From: an uncultured Collinsella sp.
Lineage (GTDB): Bacteria > Actinomycetota > Coriobacteriia > Coriobacteriales > Coriobacteriaceae
Direction: 5' to 3'
Assembly (NCBI GenBank): GCA_934668695.1
Contig: CAKUOD010000010.1
Location: forward strand, 6,275 to 70,274
DNA length: 64,000 bases
In this document: piece by piece, positions 24,291-33,899 of the stretch
Position numbering within the stretch: the first letter of the stretch is position 1
Layout of the letters: every line of letters starts with the position of its first letter
Notes under the pieces: model-generated
What the model was told of the DNA's origin: nothing
Database searches by the model: none
The model's input: the letters and a program-made list of their open reading frames with translations, nothing else
Position numbers and translations under genes: made by a program

Positions 24291-24632
24291 TTACTCCTCG
24301 GCGCCCTCAGCGGCCTCAGCGGCAGCCTTAGCGGCCTCGGCCTCTTTGGCGAGCTGCTTCTTGGACTTCTTGACGACGGTCTCGGTCTTCTCGCCCTCGT
24401 TGGCGGCCTTGACCAGAGCGGCGACGGCGTCGGTGAGCTGAGCACCCTTGGACTGCCAGTCGGCGATCTTCTCGAGGTCGAGGTTGATGGTCTTGGGGGC
24501 GGTCATCGGGTTGTAGCGGCCAACCTCCTCGATGATACGACCGTCACGCGGGGCGCGGGAATCGGCGACGACGACACGGTAGTACGGACGCTTCTTAGCG
24601 CCGTGACGAGCAAGGCGAATCTTGACTGCCAA
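24291..24632 (-). CDS. rpsP: 30S ribosomal protein S16
   Basis: Early 30S assembly protein. From TTG 24632 the protein is 113 aa: [20 protein letters not shown] opening, [14 protein letters not shown], and an Ala/Lys/Glu-rich C-terminal tail of about 30 residues beyond the usual end. TTG is chosen because GGAGGAG lies 6 nt upstream and S16 normally starts at this point. Heads the rpsP-khpA-rimM-trmD-lepB operon. Confidence 0.96.
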   Translation of the reverse strand: MAVKIRLARHGAKKRPYYRVVVADSRAPRDGRIIEEVGRYNPMTAPKTINLDLEKIADWQSKGAQLTDAVAALVKAANEGEKTETVVKKSKKQLAKEAEAAKAAAEAAEGAEE

Positions 24633-24688
24633 AGGAAACTCCTCCAACCAAGCAGCTTTAGGCTGCAACTACAAACAAACAGTTGAAC

Positions 24689-24717
24689 ATAATACGCCAT
24701 CGACGCGGGCAGGTGAA
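24689..24717 (-). promoter_or_regulatory. rpsP operon promoter
   Basis: Minus strand TTCACC (24717-24712), 17-nt spacer, TATTAT (24694-24689), start near 24682. The leader has a GCAGC/GCTGC hairpin (24652-24666) directly before the ribosome binding site. Confidence 0.7.
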
Positions 24718-24821
24718 GTCCGTGAGACCAACTTCTTCGGTGTAGTCGAGGGCAAATCCATATCTTAGACAAGAATTCGGGATTTGCAAGCACATACACG
24801 CACCCCACATGAGCTGCGCGG

Positions 24822-24827
24822 TATACT
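24822..24827 (+). promoter_or_regulatory. -10 element of dinB, implying a leaderless mRNA
   Basis: TATACT ends 6 nt before the dinB ATG (24834), which puts the transcription start at or within a base or two of the A of the start codon. No ribosome binding site is present. No good -35 is visible, and no LexA-type box was found nearby. Confidence 0.6.
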
Positions 24828-24833
24828 CATGAC

Positions 24834-26087
24834 ATGGAAAGACGCGAACATACATACGGTTATGAGGATGCCATGGGCGTCACGCCGCCTCCCTGGACGG
24901 GTCCGGCGGTGGGCCTCATGGACCTCGATGCGTTTTTTGCGAGCGTGGAGATGCTCGATCATCCCGAATGGCGCGGAAAGCCGCTCATCGTGGGCGGAGA
25001 CGCCGATTCGCGTGGCGTCGTGTCCACATGTTCGTATGAGGCACGTCGCTTTGGCGTGCACTCTGCCATGGCCTCGGCCGAGGCGCGGCGCTTGTGCCCG
25101 CAAGCCATTTGGACGCACGGGCACTTTGATCGCTACCGCGAGGTGAGCGCGCAGGTCATGGCGATTCTTGCCGAGGAGACGCCGCGCGTTGAGCGCGTAT
25201 CCATCGACGAAGCCTTTATCGATATCACACCGGGTCGCTTTGCGCCCGAAGACCCGCTACTGGTTGCGCGGCGTATAAGCGACCGCGTGGCAGCGCTAGG
25301 AGTGACGTGCTCCATTGGTGTGGGCTGCAACAAGACGGTCGCAAAGATCGCAAGCGAGCGGGATAAGCCGTTTGGGCTGACCATCGTGCGCCCCGGAACC
25401 GAGCAGCGCTTTTTGGCCGCGCTGCCGGTATCTGCCATGAGCGGCATCGGGCGCTCGGCCGAGGAACGACTGCGCCGCATGCGCATCTACACCCTCGGCG
25501 AGCTATCACGTGCACCGGAATCCACCTTGGCCTCTATTTTTGGCGTCAACGGCGAACGCATGCGCCAGCGTGCGCTGGGACTCGAAATCTCCGAAGTCAC
25601 AAGTCTCGATGAAGAGCGTGAGGTCAAGTCGGTCAGCAATGAACGCACCTTTGCGAAAGATTTGACTGAGCGCGGGGACATCGAAGCGGCGATTGCGCTG
25701 CTGGGCGAGTCAGTGGGACGCCGCCTGCGTCGTCAGGGACTAACGGGCGCCACGGTGACGCTCAAGCTCAAGTATTCGTATGGAAACGGTCGCTCGGCAC
25801 AGCGCCGGCTGCCTCATCCGACCGACGATGAGAACATCTTCGTGGCAGTTGCGCTCGAACTGCTCGACAACATCTGGCAGGAAGGCATGCATGTTCGCTT
25901 AGCAGGCATCGGCATGAGCGACTTTGACCATCGGGGCGGCATCCAGACCGACTTGTTCTGCGAAGTCGACGACCGCGGAGCCCAGTCGAGCGACCGACGC
26001 GACCTCTCCGTCGCCATCGACGCCGTCCGAGACAAATTCGGCGACACCGCCCTATCTTACGGCCGCCAATCCCGCTTCAACGATTAA
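24834..26087 (+). CDS. dinB: DNA polymerase IV (Y-family)
   Basis: Error-prone translesion polymerase. The 417-aa protein has the first metal motif in MDLDAFFASVE, the STCSYEARRFGVHSAMA segment, the SIDEAFID catalytic motif (Asp-Glu), a helix-hairpin-helix (MSGIGRSAEERL), and the little-finger domain from about residue 245. It lacks a recognisable C-terminal clamp-binding QLxLF-type motif; the tail GIQTDLFCEV may serve. The first 24 residues are an extension ahead of the core. It is the only plus-strand gene among minus-strand neighbours and is read divergently from rpsP. Confidence 0.94.
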   Translation: MERREHTYGYEDAMGVTPPPWTGPAVGLMDLDAFFASVEMLDHPEWRGKPLIVGGDADSRGVVSTCSYEARRFGVHSAMASAEARRLCPQAIWTHGHFDRYREVSAQVMAILAEETPRVERVSIDEAFIDITPGRFAPEDPLLVARRISDRVAALGVTCSIGVGCNKTVAKIASERDKPFGLTIVRPGTEQRFLAALPVSAMSGIGRSAEERLRRMRIYTLGELSRAPESTLASIFGVNGERMRQRALGLEISEVTSLDEEREVKSVSNERTFAKDLTERGDIEAAIALLGESVGRRLRRQGLTGATVTLKLKYSYGNGRSAQRRLPHPTDDENIFVAVALELLDNIWQEGMHVRLAGIGMSDFDHRGGIQTDLFCEVDDRGAQSSDRRDLSVAIDAVRDKFGDTALSYGRQSRFND

Positions 26088-26098
26088 CCGCCTTTAGG

Positions 26099-26142
26099 CA
26101 AAAAGAAAGCCGGGCAGGTACGGAAAACCGCAACTGCCCGGC
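26099..26142 (-). terminator. Intrinsic terminator after rsfS
   Basis: Minus strand 9-bp stem GCCGGGCAG/CTGCCCGGC (arms 26134-26142 and 26109-26117), then TTTCTTTTT. Also lies 3' of dinB, though the plus strand has no T-run. Confidence 0.85.
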
Positions 26143-26186
26143 GAAATGCGCGAGGCTAGCTAAAAAGCCCCGTATCAAATGTGCTG

Positions 26187-26642
26187 TTAGAGGAGGTTGA
26201 GGGGGAGCTGGGGGGCGTCACCCCAGAGCTTTTCTAGGCGGTAGAAGTCGCGGGCTTCGGGAGTGAAGACGTGGACGACGACCGAGCCGTAGTCCATGAG
26301 CATCCAGGTCTTCTGCTCACGGCCCTCGATGGAGAACGGATGCTCGCCGCAAGCCTCGGCGACCTTCTCCTCGATCTCGTCGACGATAGAATCGACCTGG
26401 CGGTTGTTGGTACCGGTGGCAAGCACAAAGTAGTCGCACACGTCGGAAAGCTCGGTCAGGTCGAGTACCTGCACGTCCTCGCCCTTCTTGTCGTAGGCGG
26501 CCTGCGCGGCGGCGCGGGCGACATCCTCGGCGGCGACACCGCTCGCGGACAGCGAGGCGGCGGTGCGGTCGGACGTGGCAACGAAACTCTTGTGCTCCAC
26601 ACCTTCAAGAATCTGCTCGTCAGTCATGGTCTCGTCGGCCAT
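26187..26642 (-). CDS. rsfS: Ribosomal silencing factor RsfS (Iojap family)
   Basis: Binds L14 and blocks subunit joining under nutrient limitation. From ATG 26642 the protein is 151 aa. An N-terminal Ala/Ser-rich extension of about 40 residues precedes the standard domain: VLDLTELSDVCDYFVLATGTN, RQVDSI, and DYGSVVVHVFTPEARDFYRLEKLW. AGAGG lies 6 nt upstream of the ATG. Follows yqeK and nadD as in many bacteria. Confidence 0.94.
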   Translation of the reverse strand: MADETMTDEQILEGVEHKSFVATSDRTAASLSASGVAAEDVARAAAQAAYDKKGEDVQVLDLTELSDVCDYFVLATGTNNRQVDSIVDEIEEKVAEACGEHPFSIEGREQKTWMLMDYGSVVVHVFTPEARDFYRLEKLWGDAPQLPLNLL

Positions 26643-26670
26643 GGAATACCTCTTTCTAGACACACCCGAG

Positions 26671-27294
26671 CTAGCGCAGCTGGGCGTAATGGTTGTAAAT
26701 CGTAATAGCCGTGGGATAAAGATAGCGCCCGGACTGGATCACATAGACCAGACCCTGCGCAAAACAGGAGAAGAACAACTCGTCAAGCGTCGACTCCCCC
26801 ACCATCTTGCGCAGCGCGTGGGCATAATCACCATGGCGGTTGGGTTCGATGGCATCTGCCACAAAGACCACCATATCGAGCGGCGTCATGTCGCAGGCAC
26901 CCACGGTGTGACGGTCGACGGCCTGGAAAACGGCCGGCGACAGCTCGGGAAAAAGCTGCGGAAGCTCATAGGCGGCAACCGGGCCATGCAAAAGCGGCGT
27001 CGCGGCGGAAGGAGAGCCGGCAACCTTGATGCCGTAGTGCAACGCGCGGGCCACGAGCTCGTCGTCGGAGAGAACCTTATCCCAGTCGTGAATCAGGCCG
27101 GCGGCGGCGGCATCAAAGCGGTCAACGCCGTAGACCTCGGCAAGATGAAGTGCGGTCTCGGCAACACCCAGCGAATGCACATAGCGCTTGCGCTTATCTT
27201 TCATGCGAACATCGAGCAGCTCTTGAATGCGCTTGAGCAGCGCGCGCTCATCGCCCTCAAACTGATCCTCTACCGACAACGTAGCCCCCATCAC
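26671..27294 (-). CDS. yqeK: YqeK-type HD-domain hydrolase
   Basis: YqeK proteins hydrolyse symmetrical diadenosine tetraphosphate (Ap4A). The 207-aa sequence carries HD-domain residues: RYVHSLGVAETA (His), GLIHDWDK (His-Asp), HGPVAAYEL and RHTVG, ending with YDMVVFVADAIE-type helix (here LDMVVFVADAIEPNR). Start is GTG 27294 or ATG 27291, both overlapping the nadD stop. Located nadD-yqeK-rsfS, the common order. Confidence 0.9.
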   Translation of the reverse strand: MMGATLSVEDQFEGDERALLKRIQELLDVRMKDKRKRYVHSLGVAETALHLAEVYGVDRFDAAAAGLIHDWDKVLSDDELVARALHYGIKVAGSPSAATPLLHGPVAAYELPQLFPELSPAVFQAVDRHTVGACDMTPLDMVVFVADAIEPNRHGDYAHALRKMVGESTLDELFFSCFAQGLVYVIQSGRYLYPTAITIYNHYAQLR

Positions 27295-27968
27295 TCAAAA
27301 TCTTCTTGACCCAAATCGGCATATAGCCTGCGTTTGCGAATGTAGCCGAGCACGGACTCGCTCGTAAGATAGCGCACGCTCATGCCGCGGGCAACTCGCT
27401 TACGAATGTTCGTCGAGCTGATCGCCAGCGCCGGAATCTGAATATAGCGCACATCGAACGGCAGCCCCGACTCTTTGATTCGGGCACGCGCCGTATCGAT
27501 ATCAAAGCCCGGTCGCGTCGCCGCAATAAAGGTAGCAAGCTCAGCGATTCGCTCGGCATCATGCCAGGTCACAATATCGATAATCGCGTCGGCGCCCGTA
27601 ATAAAGTAGAGCTTTACCTGCGGCGGGTAAAAGTCGCGAAGGGCATGAAGCGTATCGGCCGTATAGGTTACGCCCGGACGGTCAATCTCGAACCGGCTCG
27701 CCAAAAAGGCCGGGTTCGCGGCAGTGGCGAGGACCGTCATGGCATAACGGTCCTCGGCAGGCGTCACCGGCTTGTCAAGCTTAAAGGCGGGAGAGCCCGC
27801 CGGCATAAAGAGCACAGCGTCCAAGTCGAGCGACTCGCGCGCCTGCTCGGCAGTCACCAGGTGCCCGTAATGAATCGGGTCGAATGTGCCGCCCATAATG
27901 CCAAGCCGAAACTCTTTGCCCTCTTTTATGGGCAGCTCGGGCAAACCGATTCCACCGCGCAGCGACAT
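27291..27968 (-). CDS. nadD: Nicotinate-nucleotide adenylyltransferase
   Basis: Converts nicotinate mononucleotide and ATP to deamido-NAD in NAD synthesis. The 225-aa protein has the nucleotidyltransferase motif GGTFDPIHYGHL (residues 26-37), FITGADAIIDIVTWH, and the C-terminal ISSTNIRKRV motif. About 20 residues precede the core. ATG 27968 is separated from the obgE stop by 3 nt. Confidence 0.95.
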   Translation of the reverse strand: MSLRGGIGLPELPIKEGKEFRLGIMGGTFDPIHYGHLVTAEQARESLDLDAVLFMPAGSPAFKLDKPVTPAEDRYAMTVLATAANPAFLASRFEIDRPGVTYTADTLHALRDFYPPQVKLYFITGADAIIDIVTWHDAERIAELATFIAATRPGFDIDTARARIKESGLPFDVRYIQIPALAISSTNIRKRVARGMSVRYLTSESVLGYIRKRRLYADLGQEDFE

Positions 27969-27971
27969 GGC

Positions 27972-29450
<1,479 letters not shown>

Positions 29451-29455
29451 CTACA

Positions 29456-29497
29456 AAAAGAGGGAGACCCTTGAATCCTAAAACTCAAGTGCCTCCC
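29456..29497 (-). terminator. Imperfect terminator after rpmA
   Basis: Minus strand stem GGGAG...TTGA/TCAA...CTCCC with an internal 4x4 mismatch, followed by CTTTTTG. Likely a partial terminator that lowers obgE transcription relative to the ribosomal protein genes. Confidence 0.65.
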
Positions 29498-29522
29498 ACA
29501 TATGTGCTCTATGAAGGGTGAA

Positions 29523-29780
29523 TTACGCGTTCGCGAGCGGGCGTACGCTGACCCTGTGCTTGATACCCTTGTGGAACTCAACGGTACCGTCGACCAGCGC
29601 GAACAGCGTATCGTCCTTGCCACGGCCAACGTTCTCACCCGGGTGGATGTGAGTGCCGTGCTGACGGACGAGAATCGTGCCCGTGGTTACCGTCTGGCCG
29701 GCATAGCGCTTCGTGCCAAGGCGCTGACCGCGGGAGTCACGGCCATTACGGGAGGAACCGAGTCCTTTTTTGTGTGCCAT
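29523..29780 (-). CDS. rpmA: 50S ribosomal protein L27
   Basis: Large-subunit protein whose N-terminus reaches the peptidyl transferase centre. 85 aa, with [35 protein letters not shown] and TVEFHKG. No Firmicutes-type cleavable N-terminal extension. ATG 29780, 33 nt after rplU. Confidence 0.97.
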   Translation of the reverse strand: MAHKKGLGSSRNGRDSRGQRLGTKRYAGQTVTTGTILVRQHGTHIHPGENVGRGKDDTLFALVDGTVEFHKGIKHRVSVRPLANA

Positions 29781-29813
29781 TGTGTATACCTACTCTTTCG
29801 TTACGAGTGTAAT

Positions 29814-30188
29814 CTACTCGGCGACGGGAGCCTCGGCAACAGCCTCAGCCTCTGCCTTGACAGCCTTCTTGGCGCGGGAGGTAGCCTGAACCTTCACGAT
29901 CTTCAGCTTGGTGAGCTGCTGACGGTGACCCTTCAGACGACGATAGCGCTTACGCTTGTGGAACTTGAAGACCAGCTGCTTCTCGCCCTTGAACTGCTCA
30001 ACGATCTGAGCGGTAACCTTGGCCTTGGCCAGCTTGTCGGGATCGGTGACGATCTTCTTACCATCGTTGAGGAAGATGACCGGCAGGGTGACCTTGTCGC
30101 CCTCATTGCCCTCGATCTTCTCGACGGTGATGACATCGTCGGTGGCGACCTTGTACTGCTTGCCGCCCGTGTTAACGATTGCGTACAT
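29814..30188 (-). CDS. rplU: 50S ribosomal protein L21
   Basis: From ATG 30188 the protein is 124 aa: YAIVNTGGKQYKV opening, FHKRKRYRRLKGHRQ signature, and an Ala/Glu-rich acidic tail of about 25 residues. AAGGGC lies about 8 nt before the ATG. First gene of rplU-rpmA, transcribed from the promoter at 30231-30259. Confidence 0.97.
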   Translation of the reverse strand: MYAIVNTGGKQYKVATDDVITVEKIEGNEGDKVTLPVIFLNDGKKIVTDPDKLAKAKVTAQIVEQFKGEKQLVFKFHKRKRYRRLKGHRQQLTKLKIVKVQATSRAKKAVKAEAEAVAEAPVAE

Positions 30189-30230
30189 GTTTACTTGCCC
30201 TTCATGCATCAGTTAGTGCAACAGCCGAAT

Positions 30231-30259
30231 ATAGTAGCAGGCGAAAATACCCCCGTCAA
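30231..30259 (-). promoter_or_regulatory. rplU promoter
   Basis: Minus strand TTGACG (30259-30254), 17-nt spacer, TACTAT (30236-30231), start near 30224. The -35 overlaps the stop codon of the upstream gene. Confidence 0.8.
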
Positions 30260-31068
30260 CGAGTATGTGGAGCAAATCCACAAGTTCGCACAGGTATGGG
30301 GCTGACGAGTCGGCCCTCGTCGTCCTCGCATGCTTGATTCTGACGCTCGACATCGTAGGAGCAGATGGTCACGAGGTCTTGCATACCGGTGGAAACAATA
30401 GGTGCATCCACGCCCGGGGTCAAGCCCTGCAACAAAACATCAGCTGCAGAAAGCAAAATTTCCGGACGCATGGAGCCCTCGTTATCGGCATGGGTGTCGA
30501 GCATGAGCACTAAATGGTCCGGGCGCTCCCCCGCCGTGAGCTCATAGCCCACGAGCGTGTGATCCAAATCCAAGCGCTTGCTCTTTTTTCCGCGCGCGTA
30601 GTCGATGCCATGGTCCGCGCGCAGCGTGTCGATCGCACGACGCACCTCGTCGGCGCTTACGGGCGCCTCGGGATCCAAGTGCAAATCAATGCGATACGAC
30701 AAGCGCGTGAGCTGCGCCGTCAACGCCGGCGTGCGCACGTCGATGTACGCCGCCTCGATGGGTGCCAGATCGGCCGGAGAGGCCGCAGCCAGGCGCCCAA
30801 ACGCCTCGTCGAGCGCCACGAACTCGGTCATAAACAGGTCATACCACTCGCAGGTCGACGACGTACCCACCGGTAGCGCCGAAGAGAAGCCCACGCGCAT
30901 GTGAGGAGAGAAACCCTGCGTGACGGCATAGGGAAGTCCCGCACGGCGCACGATGCGCTCAATGGTATGGATTACTTCGAGATGGCCCAGGTACTTAAGG
31001 CGATCGCGCTTGCCATAGCGAACACGAAGCCTAAAGAGCGTGGGGTTGTCGGTCAGGCGCTCACTCAT
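30256..31068 (-). CDS. TIGR03936/DUF2344 family radical-SAM-linked protein
   Basis: Function unknown; family members nearly always follow a TIGR03960 radical SAM protein, or are fused to it. The 270-aa protein reads FRLRVRYGKRDRLKYLGHLE at the N-terminus, PYAVTQGFSPHMRVGFSSALPVG (matching the family core), then a less conserved C-terminal half. ATG 31068 overlaps the upstream stop by 4 nt (ATGA), so the two are translationally coupled. In several clades an RNase E/G gene lies between this gene and rplU; here rplU follows directly. Confidence 0.85.
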   Translation of the reverse strand: MSERLTDNPTLFRLRVRYGKRDRLKYLGHLEVIHTIERIVRRAGLPYAVTQGFSPHMRVGFSSALPVGTSSTCEWYDLFMTEFVALDEAFGRLAAASPADLAPIEAAYIDVRTPALTAQLTRLSYRIDLHLDPEAPVSADEVRRAIDTLRADHGIDYARGKKSKRLDLDHTLVGYELTAGERPDHLVLMLDTHADNEGSMRPEILLSAADVLLQGLTPGVDAPIVSTGMQDLVTICSYDVERQNQACEDDEGRLVSPIPVRTCGFAPHTR

Positions 31069-32942
31069 GCGCGATCACCCATCAATACATTCTTGGCGTG
31101 GAGCGTGGGGCAGATTCCGCAGCCGGTGCACGACGTGCGGGTGCAGTCGGGAGTCGTGACACCCTCGAGCGAGCGACGGTACTCGCGCTCGAGGAAGCCG
31201 CGCGTGCAGCCGGGGCTCACGTGCTCCCACGGCAGGCGCCAGTCCAACTCGTAGGGCAGGTGCACGAGCTCATTGAGGTCGATGCCGTTTTTGGCAGCAG
31301 CCTCCTTCCAGTTATCGAGCGAGAAATGCTCTACCCAGGCGTCAAAGCGAGAGCCAGCGCGCCAAGCATCGATGATGACGGGCGTCATGTCACGCCCGGC
31401 GCGGGACAGCGCGGCCTCGATGAGCGAGGTCTCGGCATCGTGGTAATGCACGCGGACGGCACGGTTGCGAACGCTCGTGATAAGCAGCTTCTGGCGACGC
31501 TTGACGTCGTCGTAGTCGAGCTGCGGGCACCACTGGAACGGCGTGGCAGCCTTGGGGATAAACACCGAAACCGAGATGGACACCGAGATCGAGCCGCGAC
31601 GAGCCTTGGGCACCACGGAACGACCGAGCTCCAGCACGTGATCGGCCAGATTGGCGATGGCCACGATGTCCTCGTCGCGCTCGCCGGGAAGGCCCATCAT
31701 AAAGTAGAGCTTCATGCGGTTCCAGCCGGCCTCGAAGGCCGCCTTGGCCGCACGGTCCAGGTCCTCCTCGGTCACGTTCTTGTTAATAATGTCGCGCATG
31801 CGCTGGCTGCCGGCCTCGGGTGCGAACGTCAGGCCGCCCTTCTTTTCGCCGGCGACCGACTCGGCCATATCCACGCCAAACGAATCCAGGCGCTGCGACG
31901 GAATAGACACGCGAATACCCGTATCCTCCAGGCGACGGTTGAGCCTGCCGAGCACGTCGCGAATGCAGGAGTGGTCGGTCGTGGAAAGCGAGGTCAGCGA
32001 CACCTCGTCATAGCCGGTCTTTTCCAGACCCTGAATCACCGACGAGACGATCTGGTCGGCCGAGCGCTCGCGCACCGGGCGATACGTCATGCCGGCCTGG
32101 CAAAAACGACAGCCGCGGGCGCAGCCGCGCAGAATCTCGATAGACAGGCGGTCGTGGACCAGCTGCGCATAGGGCACGCACGACTGCGACAGCGGATTCG
32201 TGGCGCCGAAATCCTCGACGACGCGCTTGTAGACCACGGTCGGAGCATCCTTGCCCTCACGCGGCACGGTGTAGCCATGCGGCGAGCAGGGCTCGTCGTG
32301 ACGAACCTCATAGAGCGACGGCACGTAGTTGCCGGCAATGGATGCAAGCTGCTCAACAATCTGCGCGCGCGGGACCCCTTCGTCACGCAGGCGGCGATGC
32401 AGCTGACAGGTCTCGAGCAGCGATTCCTCGCCCTCGCCGATGAGGATGGCATCGAAGAAGGCCGCGTACGGCTCGGGGTTGTACACCGAGGGACCGCCGG
32501 CGATGATGATGGGGTCGTCTTCGCCTCGGTCGGCCGCTAACAGCGGAATGCCAGCGAGGTCGAGAGCCTCGAGGAAGTTCGTCACCGCCATCTCGTGCGG
32601 CACATGCAGACCGACGATATCAAACGAAGCGACGGGGGCGGCACCTTCGAGCGACAGCAGCGGAATACCCGCCTCGCGCATGGCGTCACCCATATCGGGC
32701 CACGGCACATAGCCACGCTCGCAGGAGATGCCCTCGGCCTGGTTAAGGATGTTGTAGAGGATGGCGATGCCCTGGTTGGGCAGACCGACCTCGTATACAT
32801 CCGGATAAATCAGGCAGCAACGATAATCGGCATCGGCCTTGGAAAGCGTGCCCCACTCGTGATCGATATAGCGACTCGGCTTCTCGACCTTGGCGAGCAG
32901 CGGCTCAATTAAATGAAAACAGTCTTGGTATGGAACGCGCAA
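31065..32942 (-). CDS. TIGR03960 family radical SAM protein (B12-binding-like N-terminus)
   Basis: Predicted radical SAM enzyme of unknown substrate. The 625-aa protein has an N-terminal B12-binding-like Rossmann region (YPDVYEVGLPNQGI, IIAGGPSVYNPEP), the Fe-S motif in LRGCARGCRFCQAG (CxxxCxxC), FAPEAGSQRMRD, YFMMGLPGE, and a C-terminal cysteine cluster (CTRTSCTGCGIC). Start is TTG 32942 with AGGGG 6-7 nt upstream. A role in tRNA or ribosome modification has been guessed for the family from its neighbours; nothing in this sequence settles it. Confidence 0.88.
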   Translation of the reverse strand: MRVPYQDCFHLIEPLLAKVEKPSRYIDHEWGTLSKADADYRCCLIYPDVYEVGLPNQGIAILYNILNQAEGISCERGYVPWPDMGDAMREAGIPLLSLEGAAPVASFDIVGLHVPHEMAVTNFLEALDLAGIPLLAADRGEDDPIIIAGGPSVYNPEPYAAFFDAILIGEGEESLLETCQLHRRLRDEGVPRAQIVEQLASIAGNYVPSLYEVRHDEPCSPHGYTVPREGKDAPTVVYKRVVEDFGATNPLSQSCVPYAQLVHDRLSIEILRGCARGCRFCQAGMTYRPVRERSADQIVSSVIQGLEKTGYDEVSLTSLSTTDHSCIRDVLGRLNRRLEDTGIRVSIPSQRLDSFGVDMAESVAGEKKGGLTFAPEAGSQRMRDIINKNVTEEDLDRAAKAAFEAGWNRMKLYFMMGLPGERDEDIVAIANLADHVLELGRSVVPKARRGSISVSISVSVFIPKAATPFQWCPQLDYDDVKRRQKLLITSVRNRAVRVHYHDAETSLIEAALSRAGRDMTPVIIDAWRAGSRFDAWVEHFSLDNWKEAAAKNGIDLNELVHLPYELDWRLPWEHVSPGCTRGFLEREYRRSLEGVTTPDCTRTSCTGCGICPTLHAKNVLMGDRA

Positions 32943-32951
32943 AAGAAACCC

Positions 32952-33881
32952 CTAAGCAGCGAGATCGGATGCATCCTCGAAAGGACTCATAGGACGGGTA
33001 GCACCGGCGACCGTGGTCACCAGGTCACGAACGCGCGAGAACGTGGCAGCAGCGACCTCGTTGGCACGGCTGTAGTCGACATCGCGCTCGTAGAGCGAAA
33101 CGAGCGCACGGCCCATGCCATAGGTGCCCGCGGCAGCAGTAAGCGCCTTGACGGCAAACCCAATATGTGGCGTCTGCTTGACGAGCGCGCGGGTGACCGC
33201 GCGGATCACAAGACCGCCGGCAAGCACGCCCGCGACCTCGTAGCCGCGCTCAGGCTTAATGCCGCGTCCAAAGACGGCAGCGAGCTCAAAGAGCATGCCC
33301 ACCTGCGCCAACGCCATAACGGGATAATCGGCGCCCGGCAAAAACACCAGCGCACCGGTCGCCATATTGGTGAGCGCGCACGAGGTGATGATACGATTGG
33401 CCGCCGCGATGCGCATGAAGGTAAAGTTCGCCGCAAAAGCCGTTTCCTTGTCGGTGCGATCGAGAATCCAGCGGGCAAGCGTCTCGAGCAGATACGTTTT
33501 ATCTGTTGCCGCTACCACGCCGAGCATGGGCGTGGACTCCTCGATAAACGGCACCTCCACAGCAGACTCAGCAAGCACGCACACGGGCGCGCCGGCGATC
33601 ACGAGCTCCTGCACGGCACTCTCCAAGCGGTCGGAACCACACGAAAGTACCAGTACCACATCGGTATCGGTCTTTGGAGCAATTCGCTCCTCCCCCAGAC
33701 GCTCGACGCGCACAATGCCCGAGGTCGTCTGCGGCACAAAGGCGTCACGCACCGTCTCGGCGAGAAAGCGCGAGGCGGACGAATCCAGATAGACCGAGAC
33801 GCGCACCGGCGTATCGGAATCCTTCTTAACGGACGCGCCCATCTTAAAAGCGCGGGTCAGCTTATCTACGGGAATTTTCAT
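32952..33881 (-). CDS. DUF697-like membrane-associated protein, function unknown
   Basis: I do not recognise a specific function. The 309-aa protein has an N-terminal part of about 130 residues with a Rossmann-like alternation (VRVSVYLDSSASRFLAE, DVVLVLSCGSDRL) and a C-terminal part resembling DUF697, the helical domain found at the end of some membrane-linked GTPases (IITSCALTNMATGALVFLP, VMALAQVGMLFEL). Amphipathic and hydrophobic helices span about residues 155-260. No P-loop is visible, so it is not a GTPase itself. ATG 33881 follows GGAGGGG; 18 nt after rodA. Confidence 0.7.
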   Translation of the reverse strand: MKIPVDKLTRAFKMGASVKKDSDTPVRVSVYLDSSASRFLAETVRDAFVPQTTSGIVRVERLGEERIAPKTDTDVVLVLSCGSDRLESAVQELVIAGAPVCVLAESAVEVPFIEESTPMLGVVAATDKTYLLETLARWILDRTDKETAFAANFTFMRIAAANRIITSCALTNMATGALVFLPGADYPVMALAQVGMLFELAAVFGRGIKPERGYEVAGVLAGGLVIRAVTRALVKQTPHIGFAVKALTAAAGTYGMGRALVSLYERDVDYSRANEVAAATFSRVRDLVTTVAGATRPMSPFEDASDLAA

Positions 33882-33899
33882 AGCAAACCCCTCCAGCGG

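Noticed and set aside
24781..24870. SOS (LexA) box near dinB, suggested by CGAAC...GGTT at 24844-24860
   Set aside because: Half-site spacing is too long for the actinobacterial CGAAC-N4-GTTCG pattern and it lies inside the coding region.
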